In this document: positions 16,897 through 25,886 of the stretch, piece after piece
Layout: each line of letters starts with the position of its first letter
How positions within the stretch are numbered: the first letter of the stretch is position 1
Assembly (NCBI RefSeq): GCF_910594985.1
Contig: NZ_CAJVCE010000001.1
Coordinates: forward strand, 62,001-126,000
Direction: 5' to 3'
DNA length: 64,000 bases
Source of the DNA: Paenibacillus allorhizosphaerae
Lineage (GTDB): Bacteria; Bacillota; Bacilli; Paenibacillales; NBRC-103111
Made by a program: the position numbers and the translations under genes
The notes under the pieces: generated by a model
What the model saw: only the letters and a program-made list of their open reading frames with translations
The model's database searches: none
What the model was told of the DNA's origin: nothing

Positions 16897-18015
16897 TTAC
16901 TCCGTGACGCCTTCCGATTGGAATTCAACTTTCGTTTTGATCTGTATTTTTGCTTTTGCAAATGTAGTTTCCCAATGATCTTGGACCACTTTCCAGGAGG
17001 GATATTGATAAGCCCGAGCATAAAGACCGAAGCCGAAAGGATCGACACGGTTGGACTGGCATTTCGCAATCAATGCCGTCAATTCTTTCTGTAATTGTTT
17101 GCTAATCGCGGCTTCCAATTCATCCTTGTTCTTTACAACATTGTATTCAAAGTCTCGGGAATACAGCGTAATCATGAGATTCAAAGTTACATCGAATTGG
17201 AACGTACCCGCGGCATAGGCGGTCTTCATTTTTCTTTTCACTTTGCCTATATTGATCGCGACGTAATCGCGGCTGTTATCGTCTGCATTCGACGAACTTT
17301 TAACTGGAATCGATAGGGAAGCATCGCCATCGATTTTATCTTGCAAAATTAACAAAAGCGTAGATTCGAATAAACTCAGGGAATCAACATACTTGCCTTC
17401 ACTCGTCAATAAACTTGTTCCGGTCACTTTGATATCTCTCGTGTCCTTTCTTATTTCCGTAATGACGGGCGAGATTCCCTTTTCTTTTATTTGCCGGCGA
17501 AATTCCTGCACATTCGTTAATACGGTGATGTTTCTGCGATTGGCCGTATCGATTAGTTTTCGCATATGAATGGGCAGCCGGGGCTTATTTTCCGGCGTGA
17601 AGTTGAAGATTTCACTTAACGGTCCATCAACCAGAATGACCCGCGGGGAGGCGCTCTGCTTCGGCTCACGGTAAAGAAGATCCAACATTTCAATCCAATT
17701 TTTCTTCTGACGGATGAACCGCATGCTGAGAAGCAGCGACTGGTTTTTACCGGCAATCGTAATTCCCGTCACTGTCGAGTCGATCTTGTTGCGAGCTTCC
17801 CGTATCGTTCGAGCTTTCACCGATTGAACCTCGACTTTCTCCTTTGCTTCTTTATTAAAGACCGGACTTGAAGAATATACAATCATGTTGTTGTCTTCGT
17901 CCACATCCAATCCAAGCATCAGGGTAAACGAGACTTCCTCCAGATTCGTTTGATCATAGCACCCGGAAATCAGGATGCTCATCCCTACGAAGATGAACAT
18001 ACAAACGCGCTTCAT
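16897..18015 (-). CDS. Spore germination lipoprotein, Ger(x)C type (second operon)
   Basis: A 372-residue C subunit of the second receptor. The signal peptide MKRVCMFIFVGMSIL ends in the lipobox LISGC, followed by YDQTNLEEVSFTLMLGLDVD. The C-terminal domain has the usual alternating strands, and the residue pattern near residue 335 (NRVDPFGFGLYARAY) is typical for the family. It starts 1 bp after the stop of the GerB-type gene, so translation is probably coupled. It is the last gene of the A-B-C operon. Confidence 0.92.
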   Translation of the reverse strand: MKRVCMFIFVGMSILISGCYDQTNLEEVSFTLMLGLDVDEDNNMIVYSSSPVFNKEAKEKVEVQSVKARTIREARNKIDSTVTGITIAGKNQSLLLSMRFIRQKKNWIEMLDLLYREPKQSASPRVILVDGPLSEIFNFTPENKPRLPIHMRKLIDTANRRNITVLTNVQEFRRQIKEKGISPVITEIRKDTRDIKVTGTSLLTSEGKYVDSLSLFESTLLLILQDKIDGDASLSIPVKSSSNADDNSRDYVAINIGKVKRKMKTAYAAGTFQFDVTLNLMITLYSRDFEYNVVKNKDELEAAISKQLQKELTALIAKCQSNRVDPFGFGLYARAYQYPSWKVVQDHWETTFAKAKIQIKTKVEFQSEGVTE

Positions 18016-18016
18016 C

Positions 18017-19111
18017 CTAATTCCCCCTTCGGATCACACCCACAAGTTTCGTATAGGCCAATAAGCATACGGGGAAAGCAAACGAGATATAAATCCCCAA
18101 CTCGTTCAACAACTTTTTAAGATGGTCTACCCGTTCTAATGTAGGAGCGTAGAATAATGAGAAAACGATAATACAGGCTAGAAATACGCGCAAAAAGGGA
18201 CGGTGATCATCCATTCCAAACAGCCGGCTTGTGCTGTACACGGCACTGTACAAATAAAATATCCAAACTCTTGAAAGCATGTATAGATATCCGATCAAAA
18301 CAATAATTTCAATGCGTTCCAAAAAACGAAACTCGATGATTTTGATAACCTTCAGTGTGGGCAGGTTATACGAAGTAATATCGTCTGGCGAAAAAAAAGT
18401 AGAGCAGACCATGATAACGATCATGTATACGATCATCGTCAAGGTATTGCCAAGCAGAACGCCTTTTACGGCCGCCTTTTTATTGCTCAAAAGCGGATAC
18501 AGGATGAACGCGGTTTCAAACCCGAGAAACGAAAACACCGTCGTTTTCACCGCGCCGAATACAGGGAACCATCCTTCCTTAAGCACAGGCAGAAGGTTTT
18601 TCCATTCCGCATCTCGGAGCGGATAAAGATACAACAGAACGAGCCATAAAAATCCCCAAAATAACAATTCCGCATAGCGTCCCAATACCCGGAGTTTATG
18701 CCGCGCTATCGTATACACCGGAAAGGCAAACAATAGAACGATCAGGTAAGTAGGTGTTCTGGGCAGCAACTCTTCATTATAAACATGGACGGAAGCAAAG
18801 AAGCTTGTGAAAAATGTAAAATAGAAATATAAGGAAAGAAGAGCCCCCAGTAGCATCCCGAGAGCTTTTCCGAAATACCGGTATAACAAATCGAATACGG
18901 TCGTTCCAGGATGCTTTGCCATCACTTGAATGATGACGAGACTGCATATGACGGCAATTACCCATCCGATGAGCAAAGAAATCCACCCGTCGGTTCCGGC
19001 CGTTTTCGCTAATTCCTTAGGTAAGGATAACAGTCCGACCCCGAGCTGTGCCCCATGAATCATAAACGCGAACTGTAAAACTGAAATTTCGTTCCGCGCA
19101 TCTATTTTCAT
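18017..19111 (-). CDS. Spore germination permease, GerAB type (second operon)
   Basis: A 364-residue membrane protein with about ten helices, the B subunit of the second gerA-type receptor. The N-terminal EISVLQFAFMIHGAQLGVGLLSL is the standard opening of this family. Its ATG overlaps the stop of the GerA-type gene as TAATG, a sign of translational coupling, and the GerC-type gene follows 1 bp after its stop. Sequence differs clearly from the permease at 12926, so the two receptors probably sense different germinants. Confidence 0.92.
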   Translation of the reverse strand: MKIDARNEISVLQFAFMIHGAQLGVGLLSLPKELAKTAGTDGWISLLIGWVIAVICSLVIIQVMAKHPGTTVFDLLYRYFGKALGMLLGALLSLYFYFTFFTSFFASVHVYNEELLPRTPTYLIVLLFAFPVYTIARHKLRVLGRYAELLFWGFLWLVLLYLYPLRDAEWKNLLPVLKEGWFPVFGAVKTTVFSFLGFETAFILYPLLSNKKAAVKGVLLGNTLTMIVYMIVIMVCSTFFSPDDITSYNLPTLKVIKIIEFRFLERIEIIVLIGYLYMLSRVWIFYLYSAVYSTSRLFGMDDHRPFLRVFLACIIVFSLFYAPTLERVDHLKKLLNELGIYISFAFPVCLLAYTKLVGVIRRGN

Positions 19112-20646
19112 TAATCGTCACCTTTCCGATGATTCGATCTTTGCCGTATTTCTTGTATAGGGTTTGCACTTAAAGGGCGTTTGTTCATTTTCCATAATGG
19201 CAACCGAATGAACGTATCTTTCCAATCAGCGAATTTCATCGGGCTGATCGGGCTGAAATAAGGCATTCCTAACGATTCCAGCGCGATGAGGTGTCCGATC
19301 AACACCATCAAACCGATGGCAACCCCTACGAGTCCGAAAAACGTGGCGATGAGCATCATCGGGAAACGGATCAATCGAATGGCTGCGGACATATCGTGAT
19401 TTGGAATAATGAAAGAAGCGAGCGCGGTCAAGGAAACAACGATAACCATGATGTTGCTGACAACACCCGCCTGTACCGTTGCCTGCCCGATGACTATGGC
19501 GCCTACAATCCCTACCGTTTGCCCGATCGGTGCCGGCAGCCGAATTCCCGCTTCCTTTAACATCTCCAAAGTAAGCTCCATAATGAAAGCTTCTACGAGA
19601 GGAGGAAACGGAACGGCGGCTCTGGATGTTCCTACGGACAACAACAATTGCAGTGGAATCACTTCGAAATTAAAGGAAATGACCGCAATATAGATCGCCG
19701 GCAGTAAAATGGTAACAAAAAATGCCATGAAGCGGATGGTTCGCAGGAAGGATGAAACTTGCCAGCGTATACTGTAATCATCGACGCTCTGAAAAAACGT
19801 AACAAAAGAGACGGGTCCGATCAGAACACCAGGTGTTCGATCGACAACGACGGCAAGTCTGCCTTGCAAAATTTGCGAGGCAACCGAGTCGGGACGTTCC
19901 GTGGAGGAAAACTGCGGAAATGGAGAGTATGGGTTGTCCTCAATGAATTCCTCCAGCTCTCCCGTATTGAGTATGGCATCCACATCAATCTTTTGAATTC
20001 GGTCTTCCAGCTCTTGAAGAACTTCCGGATTCGCAACGTCCGCTAAGTACAAAATGCTGACGTTCGTTACTCCCCTCTCACCCACCGTATATTCTTTTAT
20101 TTTCAATTCACGGTTAGGGATGAATCTGCGAATCATGGCTATATTTTGGCCGGCCGTCTCTACAAACCCTTGGTGCGATCCTTTAATGGAAGCTTCGAGC
20201 TGAGGATCTTCAATCGCTCTTTGCGGCCAACCTTGCGTGTCAAAAAGCTGCGCTTTTCGGCTGCCTTCTATAAACAGTACGCTTCTCCCTTGCAGTATAG
20301 CTTGCTCTACCTGAAACATATCGCAGGTATGCCGTACATCGCCAATCGTAATGATGCTATCGGTTTCGAGGTCCTCGGCCGATTCGTGCATTAGCGGCCG
20401 CAATAAATTATCATTTACCGCTTTTCGGTCCGTAAGCTCACCAATATATACGAGTGCCCCCAGCGCGCCGGTGGATTTGATGTGAAAGCGGCGAATAATC
20501 AAGTCAGGGGTTAGTGTGAGCAGATTTTGCAAAACGGAAATGTTGTCATGTAATCTTTCGCTAAGCTGTAAAAGGGAGGGCTCGCTTGCTTGATGTCCCA
20601 CGGGATAGTGCTTTTTGCTTCTGAGCCAGTTACGAAGATATCCCAT
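19111..20646 (-). CDS. Spore germination protein, GerAA type (second operon)
   Basis: A 511-residue A subunit with a soluble N-terminal domain and about five membrane helices (roughly residues 285-440, including PFPPLVEAFIMELTLEMLKEAG). Shared family patterns are TPDLIIRRFHIKSTGALGALVYIG and IKGSHQGFVETAGQN. The start at 20646 has AGGGG 8 nt upstream. The TTG at 20685 and ATGs at 20673 and 20667 are in frame but have no ribosome site. It is the first gene of the A-B-C operon. The hairpin at 20736-20764 upstream isolates it from the decayed gene before it. Confidence 0.92.
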   Translation of the reverse strand: MGYLRNWLRSKKHYPVGHQASEPSLLQLSERLHDNISVLQNLLTLTPDLIIRRFHIKSTGALGALVYIGELTDRKAVNDNLLRPLMHESAEDLETDSIITIGDVRHTCDMFQVEQAILQGRSVLFIEGSRKAQLFDTQGWPQRAIEDPQLEASIKGSHQGFVETAGQNIAMIRRFIPNRELKIKEYTVGERGVTNVSILYLADVANPEVLQELEDRIQKIDVDAILNTGELEEFIEDNPYSPFPQFSSTERPDSVASQILQGRLAVVVDRTPGVLIGPVSFVTFFQSVDDYSIRWQVSSFLRTIRFMAFFVTILLPAIYIAVISFNFEVIPLQLLLSVGTSRAAVPFPPLVEAFIMELTLEMLKEAGIRLPAPIGQTVGIVGAIVIGQATVQAGVVSNIMVIVVSLTALASFIIPNHDMSAAIRLIRFPMMLIATFFGLVGVAIGLMVLIGHLIALESLGMPYFSPISPMKFADWKDTFIRLPLWKMNKRPLSANPIQEIRQRSNHRKGDD

Positions 20647-20735
20647 CCATCCGTCCCCTAAAATCATAATCATTATGCGTTCCAACTTATGTTGTACAAT
20701 AATGGTATTTTTATTCGTTGCGTGATTCGTTGCAC

Positions 20736-20764
20736 AAAAAAACGCGGATTCTCACAAATCCGCG
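20736..20764 (-). terminator. Terminator of the decayed solute-binding gene
   Basis: On the minus strand an 8-bp stem (CGCGGATT with AATCCGCG, 6-nt loop) is followed directly by seven T. Confidence 0.85.
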
Positions 20765-20794
20765 CCTCCGTCACATCCCCATTGTCAGTCCGAG

Positions 20795-21401
20795 CTATTT
20801 CATTTCCGCGAGCTTCTTATTCATCAGCTCATCATAATTGCGCAGCGCGGTATTCGTGTCGATCTTATCCGCTACAATTGTTTTCATCAGATTCGTAATT
20901 TCGTTAAAGGCTATGGAACCGTACTCAGTCGGAGGGAAAGATTGCTGCGGTCTTGTCTTAAACACGGCCTGAATGTTTTTCCCTTTCAAAAAATCCATAT
21001 CTTTGGCAAACTCTTGTTCAAACTTTTTATCTCTCAGTACCGATACTTTTCCATACCGTGCCATATCAAGCTGCACTTCATCGGAGGTCATCACTTCCAC
21101 TATCCGTAACGCATCGTCTTTGTTTTTGCTGACTGCCGACATCATCATCATGTGAATGTCGATTTGCGTACATCGGCCAAATCGCCAAGCCAGTTCATTC
21201 CGGCAATCATGGCCAAATTGCGCTTAATTTCGGCATCCGTCAAATAGCTTCTCACGATACCGATTGAGACGGTTGCTGGTTGGTAAATTACCGGCATTTT
21301 CACGTCACCGCCGCTTTCCCCCTGTTTCTGGTCCCCGCTGCAGCCGGCTAACCCCCAAACAAGACAACGGCATTTAGCAGGATCACCCATGGATTGCTCA
21401 T
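20795..21401 (-). pseudogene. Decayed extracellular solute-binding lipoprotein gene
   Basis: This is a remnant of a sugar ABC transporter solute-binding lipoprotein, related to the intact genes at 50232 and 60231. An ATG at 21401 with GGGAGG upstream begins a signal peptide (MSNPWVILLNAVVLFGG). The frame is lost in a run of five G, and one more G would restore FGGLAGC, a good lipobox. After about 60 residues the frame shifts again (near 21155) and enters directly the C-terminal part, HMMMMSAVSKNKDDALRIVE to KKLAEMK. About half of a normal 430-residue protein is missing. There are therefore at least two frame lesions and a large internal deletion. The terminator remains. No permease gene is adjacent. 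Confidence 0.85.
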
Positions 21402-21461
21402 TTCCGGCCCTCCCCCTATGTACGGATCAATGTTTCCTTGCTGCTTCCGCTCACTTCCTTT

Positions 21462-22373
21462 TCACGAATAGTAATAATAATGGTTTAGCGGGTAAGACTC
21501 TTCCAATTCATTGACGGGAGACAGGTGTTTAAGTTGAGGGGAAGAATATTTTTGCCGGTATTGGGAGGCGGTCATCCCCTTCATATTCATAAATGTCCTG
21601 TAAAAATAATGGACGTTTTGAAAACCGACGGCATACGCGATTTCGGAAATGTTCCACTTCTCTTGCACCAGCAACTGGCACGCTCGTTCGATTCGGCGTT
21701 TGATGATCGCTTTTTGCGGTGTCATCCCCGTATACTGGACGAACTTCCGGGTAAAATGCTCGTGGCTCCAGCCTGCCTCTTGGGCGAGCCGGTCGACGGT
21801 GATCGGCTCCGTCAAATGGCGGTCGATATAATCTAAAGCTTTCAATACGGGCAGGGAATGCTTCGTATCGGAGATCGGCGCGAACTTGGATGAAGGCATC
21901 CCCTTCAATCCCTCCAGCTCCGCCAGTGCCGAAGCGAGCAGCAGCTTGCAGCGCTCTTCCCATAAATAAACCTTTTTATTCGACAAATACAAGATTTGCT
22001 TTATGAGCAGCGGAACGAACGTCTCTTCCACGGAATGCAGGCAGACGGATTCGTTTGGCGGTTGCGTAAGATGATTATCGGTACCTGCTTCCCAGTAAAA
22101 AGTAATAAACAAATGTCTTACCGGCTGGGATTTGTCGAACTCATAGGAATACGTCTCTCCCGGAGGCGTAATAATGATGCACGGCTTGTTCAGAACAATG
22201 GTTTTATTAGAACATACGTACTTGGTTTCGGTGCCGACTGGAAAATAAACGATCTGATGATTATGGTAACAAACCGGACCGTATATCCAGCCTGGCTTCA
22301 CGATAAAATCACCGGCCACGATCAGTCGAATCCGTTCAAAATCGAAGGTGGAGTGAATCAACTCTAAAGGCAT
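21462..22373 (-). CDS. AraC-family transcriptional regulator
   Basis: A 303-residue regulator with an N-terminal cupin-like sensing domain (about residues 1-150) and a C-terminal double HTH. The latter includes ITVDRLAQEAGWSHEHFTRKFVQYTGMTP and ISEIAYAVGFQNVHYFYRTF. The start at 22373 has AAAGGGG upstream; the longer reading from 22457 adds 28 unlikely residues. It is divergent from the PhyH-family gene at 22711 across 337 bp and sits upstream of the decayed solute-binding gene on the same strand. It may control either, which is an inference from position. Confidence 0.9.
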   Translation of the reverse strand: MPLELIHSTFDFERIRLIVAGDFIVKPGWIYGPVCYHNHQIVYFPVGTETKYVCSNKTIVLNKPCIIITPPGETYSYEFDKSQPVRHLFITFYWEAGTDNHLTQPPNESVCLHSVEETFVPLLIKQILYLSNKKVYLWEERCKLLLASALAELEGLKGMPSSKFAPISDTKHSLPVLKALDYIDRHLTEPITVDRLAQEAGWSHEHFTRKFVQYTGMTPQKAIIKRRIERACQLLVQEKWNISEIAYAVGFQNVHYFYRTFMNMKGMTASQYRQKYSSPQLKHLSPVNELEESYPLNHYYYYS

Positions 22374-22710
22374 AGCACAACGCCCCTTTCTTCTGCTCAT
22401 TGTACTATATTGTGCTATACCGGTAACGAAAAACATGCGTCTATAATTCCTGCGCAAAGCGACCTTTAGCTGCGGCTCCTATAAGGTCTACCGGAGAGAG
22501 CATTCATGGTTCGAACATGGTTACAGTATGACGGATTTGCGCCACTGCCTCAATGCAGGGGAAAAGCGATTTTGTGCACGGATTTGATCAGAGGCTACCG
22601 AAAGATTCTCATGCTTGATTCAGACACAAAGTATCGGGATTTGTGCATATTCATTCATGCCAAGCTGCGCTAAGCTAGATCGTGCAAGGAATAAAAGGAG
22701 GCGTCATCCT
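22374..22710. other. Divergent regulatory region, AraC / PhyH
   Basis: The region has a TACAAT -10-like box on the minus strand near 22400. Two similar direct words, GATTTTGTGCA near 22570 and GATTTGTGCA near 22640, could be regulator half-sites. No gene is seen. These calls are weak. Confidence 0.3.
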
Positions 22711-23379
22711 ATGACAACCCATGCGAAGCTCGAATATGAGCGAACCGGTTATACCGTACTGAAACAAACATTTTCTGAGGAACAAGTCAAGCTGTATAAG
22801 GAAGAAGCGCAAAAAGTGCTGGAACAATACGGGGTAGGAAAGGAAGGCGTTTATTTAGGCATGTCCGTGGCTAGCGCCGTTTTTAAGGAAGCAGCGGCAC
22901 ATCCTGTTCTGGTCAATGCATTAAAAGAAATCATCGGAGACGATGTCGTTTTTTTAAGCGATAAGCTTGTTTTCAAAAATGCATCAACCGATTTCGGATC
23001 GCCATGGCATCAAGATTATCCGTATTGGAAAGGAAGTCATAAAGTTTCCGTGTGGATTGCCTTGGACGATGCCACACCCGACAATGGCTGCCTGAGAGTC
23101 GTGCCCGGATCCCACCTCAAAGGGGCAGCGCGTCATGGCGGCGATGCCTCGGACGGCCTCGGCTTCAAAAATCGGTTGGAAGAGCAGGATCTTGACGGTC
23201 AGCCGATTGTCGATTTACTGGCCTCGCGAGGCGACGCCATTATTTTTCATGACTTGTTATACCATGCTTCCTATCCGAACATTTCCGGTCAGGACAGGTG
23301 GGCGTTGATCTCGACGTATAAAGACGGTACACAAGAAGACCCGGAGTATCCATGGGCAAAAGCCGTTTTCCGAGTGTAG
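22711..23379 (+). CDS. Phytanoyl-CoA dioxygenase (PhyH) family protein
   Basis: A 222-residue Fe(II)/2-oxoglutarate-dependent oxygenase. The metal triad is visible: His100 and Asp102 in WHQDYPYW, and the distal His185 in LLYHASYPN. Arg196 is the likely 2-oxoglutarate anchor. The middle VSVWIALDDATPDNGCLRVVPGSH is typical for the family. There is no signal peptide. The start at 22711 has AAAAGGAGG 9 nt upstream; the earlier in-frame ATG at 22615 lacks one. It lies alone, divergent from an AraC regulator and convergent with a membrane AraC gene. The substrate cannot be told; many bacterial members hydroxylate small metabolites. Confidence 0.9.
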   Translation: MTTHAKLEYERTGYTVLKQTFSEEQVKLYKEEAQKVLEQYGVGKEGVYLGMSVASAVFKEAAAHPVLVNALKEIIGDDVVFLSDKLVFKNASTDFGSPWHQDYPYWKGSHKVSVWIALDDATPDNGCLRVVPGSHLKGAARHGGDASDGLGFKNRLEEQDLDGQPIVDLLASRGDAIIFHDLLYHASYPNISGQDRWALISTYKDGTQEDPEYPWAKAVFRV

Positions 23380-23445
23380 CTTGAAACTTCTTAGCCCCTG
23401 CTGATCGAATCGGAAGGTCACTAAGCGTCACAAGAAGCTTTTTGG

Positions 23446-23472
23446 GGAGGGGGGGCCGCTAGGCCTCTCTCC
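23446..23472. terminator. Hairpin between convergent genes
   Basis: GGAG followed by a G run and CC pairs with GGCCTCTCTCC through several G-T pairs and one bulge. It lies between the convergent PhyH and AraC genes. The T run is weak. Confidence 0.4.
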
Positions 23473-23500
23473 TACTTTAGGTCGTTTGAAGTTCTAATCC

Positions 23501-25813
23501 TTAAAGTGATTCGCGGTACTTGCCAGGCGTCGTTCCTTCGTATTTTTTAAATACCCGAATAAACCCGATATCGCTCGCGTAACCGACTTTATTCGCAATT
23601 TGCATGAAGGTCAGCTTCTTATCTTTCATCAGCTTCTTGGCTTCATCGATACGGACTCTCGTTACATAATCCGTCAAGTTCAAACCCATCTGTTTCTTGA
23701 ACAGTGCGGACAAATACTGCGGAGTTAATTCAAACTGTTCGGCGATGATCGTCAGGCTGAGCATTTCATCGCCGTAATGCTGCTCGATGTATTGAGCAAT
23801 CCGTTCGGACAGCTGCCGGCTGTTGCGGGTGCGGCTCACGTTCAAATAATGGCATAGGGCGAGGAACCACTCCCGGATTTTGACCTTCATCTCATCGACG
23901 GTCGAGCAGGCTGACAGATCTTTCAACGGTTCGAATTGCTCCCCGAACACTTCGCTGTAGAACGGGTCCATCGGGTTAATGATTTTCCAGAGCGTGCTGA
24001 CCATGTTATTGAACAGGCTTCTTCCCATTTCGGGCGTGATCCGCCGCTGGGTGAAATGCGCATGAAACAGATTGCCGATCAGTTTATCTACATTCTCTAC
24101 ATCGCCGCTTTTGGTGAAATTGATCAATTGCATTTCCGTTTCGATCGGATAATAGTAATGCCGGTCGGCTGCCGCAATTTCCCTGTAGCGAATGATCGCG
24201 CTATGGTCTCGATACATTTTGTAATCCAGCGCACTAAGCGCTTCGAAGTACGACTCGCCGACCCTTTCCATGCCTTCGTGCATGTCCCCGATCGCAATCG
24301 TAATATACGTTTTGAACCTCTGTTCAATCACCTGCATGAGCCCGTCGGCGATGCCGTCCAGCACCAGCGAGGCTTCAGCGCATCTTTCCTTGTAAAAGTT
24401 GATAAGCAGCGCGACGCGGTTCTGATCCAGTTCCACCGAATACCCCCATGCCCGCTCACGAATCAGATCGTTGCCGACGTTGGAAATAATAAATCGAACG
24501 AGCGCCCACTGCCGCTCCGATTGATCGTTGCTGAAGCCGCTGAAATCGGCGATATCGATCAAGATTACGGCAAAGGATTCGGAGATGAGGCGAATATCCA
24601 TGAAACGAAGCGACTCATCGGTCATCCGGGACACATCCACATGCCCGCGGACGAAGCGGGATAGAAAGCTTGCCTGAATGACCGGAGTCTGACGGGACAA
24701 TATATGCCGAAGCTCCCGCTCTTCATGAATGGTCATCCGGATCGTTTCGCGGATGAATTCGTATTCGTTGGCGGGCAGCGCCGCCCTCCCAGGCTTCTCC
24801 TTCTGCAGTACGCGTACGACGTCCCGCAGCGGAGTATAATTACGGTGCAGCCAAAAAACGATCGCCGCTCCCCCGCCGGCCAGGCAGATCAGGAGGAGGG
24901 TCATCATCCAGTTTTTCAGCGTGTGGACCTTTTCCAAGTACACATCCTTAGGCATGACCAATACATAGTTCCATCCGTTGCGTTCGGATACGGTATGCAG
25001 CAGCATCTTATCGACGCCTTGATCTTCATATTCGTAGGGCACTCCGCTCTTCAGCGAGGCAAGCTGGTGTTGATTCCAGAGAAGCGCATCGTCCTTATTC
25101 CCGACGAGAAGCCGGTTCTCGCGATCGAGAATGAAGACGGAGCTTTGGTAGGCGAATTCAATCGGTGTCAGCATGCTGCGAACTTTATTCATATCGAGCA
25201 GGAAGACAAGCGCTCCGCGAAGAGCGCTTAGTTCCCCCAAAGGCAGCGTCTGAACAAACGTAATCGTATCCAGTTTGCTATTAGGCGTCTCATAAGTAAC
25301 GGGAATATAGTCCTGATAGTGGGGATGATCGATGAGCCCGCTGCGCCATGTATTGAAGTCGGAGCCGATGGGACGATATAAACGGTGAAACAGCGTGTCT
25401 GCCGTCGTTTTGGAGGAAGGTAATAAAACCGTATCGTTCGCTCCAAGGTAAACGTAATAATCGCGGATATAGTCGCTTGCATTCTGATAGCGCGACATAT
25501 GTTCCGACACAAACTCCACAAATTTGTAGGCGTCCGAACTTTCGGCGGTGTCCGCGTTGCTCATCAGCCACTGCAGCCTGGAATTGAATGCGATTTGCTG
25601 GGATATTTGCTCCACGTCCTTGAGCTTGATGTCCATCACTTGGCGGAGCTGCTCCAACATCGCAAGGTTCGCCCGGTTCGCATTTTCGACCATAATGTTG
25701 CTTGTCTTCGTGTACAATATGGATCCGAGGGCAAGAGGTAGCAGGAAGACGGCCAAATAAGACAATAAGAGAGTGATGAAAGCGCTACCACGTAAAGTGC
25801 TGCTTAATCGCAC
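23501..25813 (-). CDS. Membrane-anchored AraC-family regulator with extracellular sensor
   Basis: A 770-residue one-protein sensor-regulator. One membrane segment near residues 12-35 and another near 293-313 enclose an extracellular Cache-like domain. A long cytoplasmic linker follows, then a C-terminal AraC double HTH (about residues 665-770, with LTIIAEQFELTPQYLSALFKKQMG and MQIANKVGYASDIGFIRVFKKYEG). Such proteins sit beside LplB/LplC/lipoprotein importers in Paenibacillus and are thought to sense sugars outside the cell. A GTG start at 25813 is preceded by GAGGTGA with a 5-nt gap. It is the last gene of the SBP-permease-permease unit, 73 bp after the permease. A cre-like site lies inside its first codons. 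Confidence 0.92.
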   Translation of the reverse strand: MRLSSTLRGSAFITLLLSYLAVFLLPLALGSILYTKTSNIMVENANRANLAMLEQLRQVMDIKLKDVEQISQQIAFNSRLQWLMSNADTAESSDAYKFVEFVSEHMSRYQNASDYIRDYYVYLGANDTVLLPSSKTTADTLFHRLYRPIGSDFNTWRSGLIDHPHYQDYIPVTYETPNSKLDTITFVQTLPLGELSALRGALVFLLDMNKVRSMLTPIEFAYQSSVFILDRENRLLVGNKDDALLWNQHQLASLKSGVPYEYEDQGVDKMLLHTVSERNGWNYVLVMPKDVYLEKVHTLKNWMMTLLLICLAGGGAAIVFWLHRNYTPLRDVVRVLQKEKPGRAALPANEYEFIRETIRMTIHEERELRHILSRQTPVIQASFLSRFVRGHVDVSRMTDESLRFMDIRLISESFAVILIDIADFSGFSNDQSERQWALVRFIISNVGNDLIRERAWGYSVELDQNRVALLINFYKERCAEASLVLDGIADGLMQVIEQRFKTYITIAIGDMHEGMERVGESYFEALSALDYKMYRDHSAIIRYREIAAADRHYYYPIETEMQLINFTKSGDVENVDKLIGNLFHAHFTQRRITPEMGRSLFNNMVSTLWKIINPMDPFYSEVFGEQFEPLKDLSACSTVDEMKVKIREWFLALCHYLNVSRTRNSRQLSERIAQYIEQHYGDEMLSLTIIAEQFELTPQYLSALFKKQMGLNLTDYVTRVRIDEAKKLMKDKKLTFMQIANKVGYASDIGFIRVFKKYEGTTPGKYRESL
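25776..25790. promoter_or_regulatory. Candidate cre (CcpA) site inside the AraC gene start
   Basis: ATGAAAGCGCTACCA fits the consensus WTGNAANCGNWNNCW at every fixed position. It lies within about the first 13 codons of the regulator gene, a position where CcpA can act as a roadblock. Confidence 0.45.
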
Positions 25814-25886
25814 CTGGATCACCTCTTCACATTTGTCTTGATACTATCTTATTCTGAATTATCCGCCCTTTTCCTGCTATTCCTCA

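Noticed and set aside
23936-24664. A 242-codon plus-strand ORF
   Set aside because: Antisense to the membrane AraC regulator and rich in His and Arg; a shadow frame.
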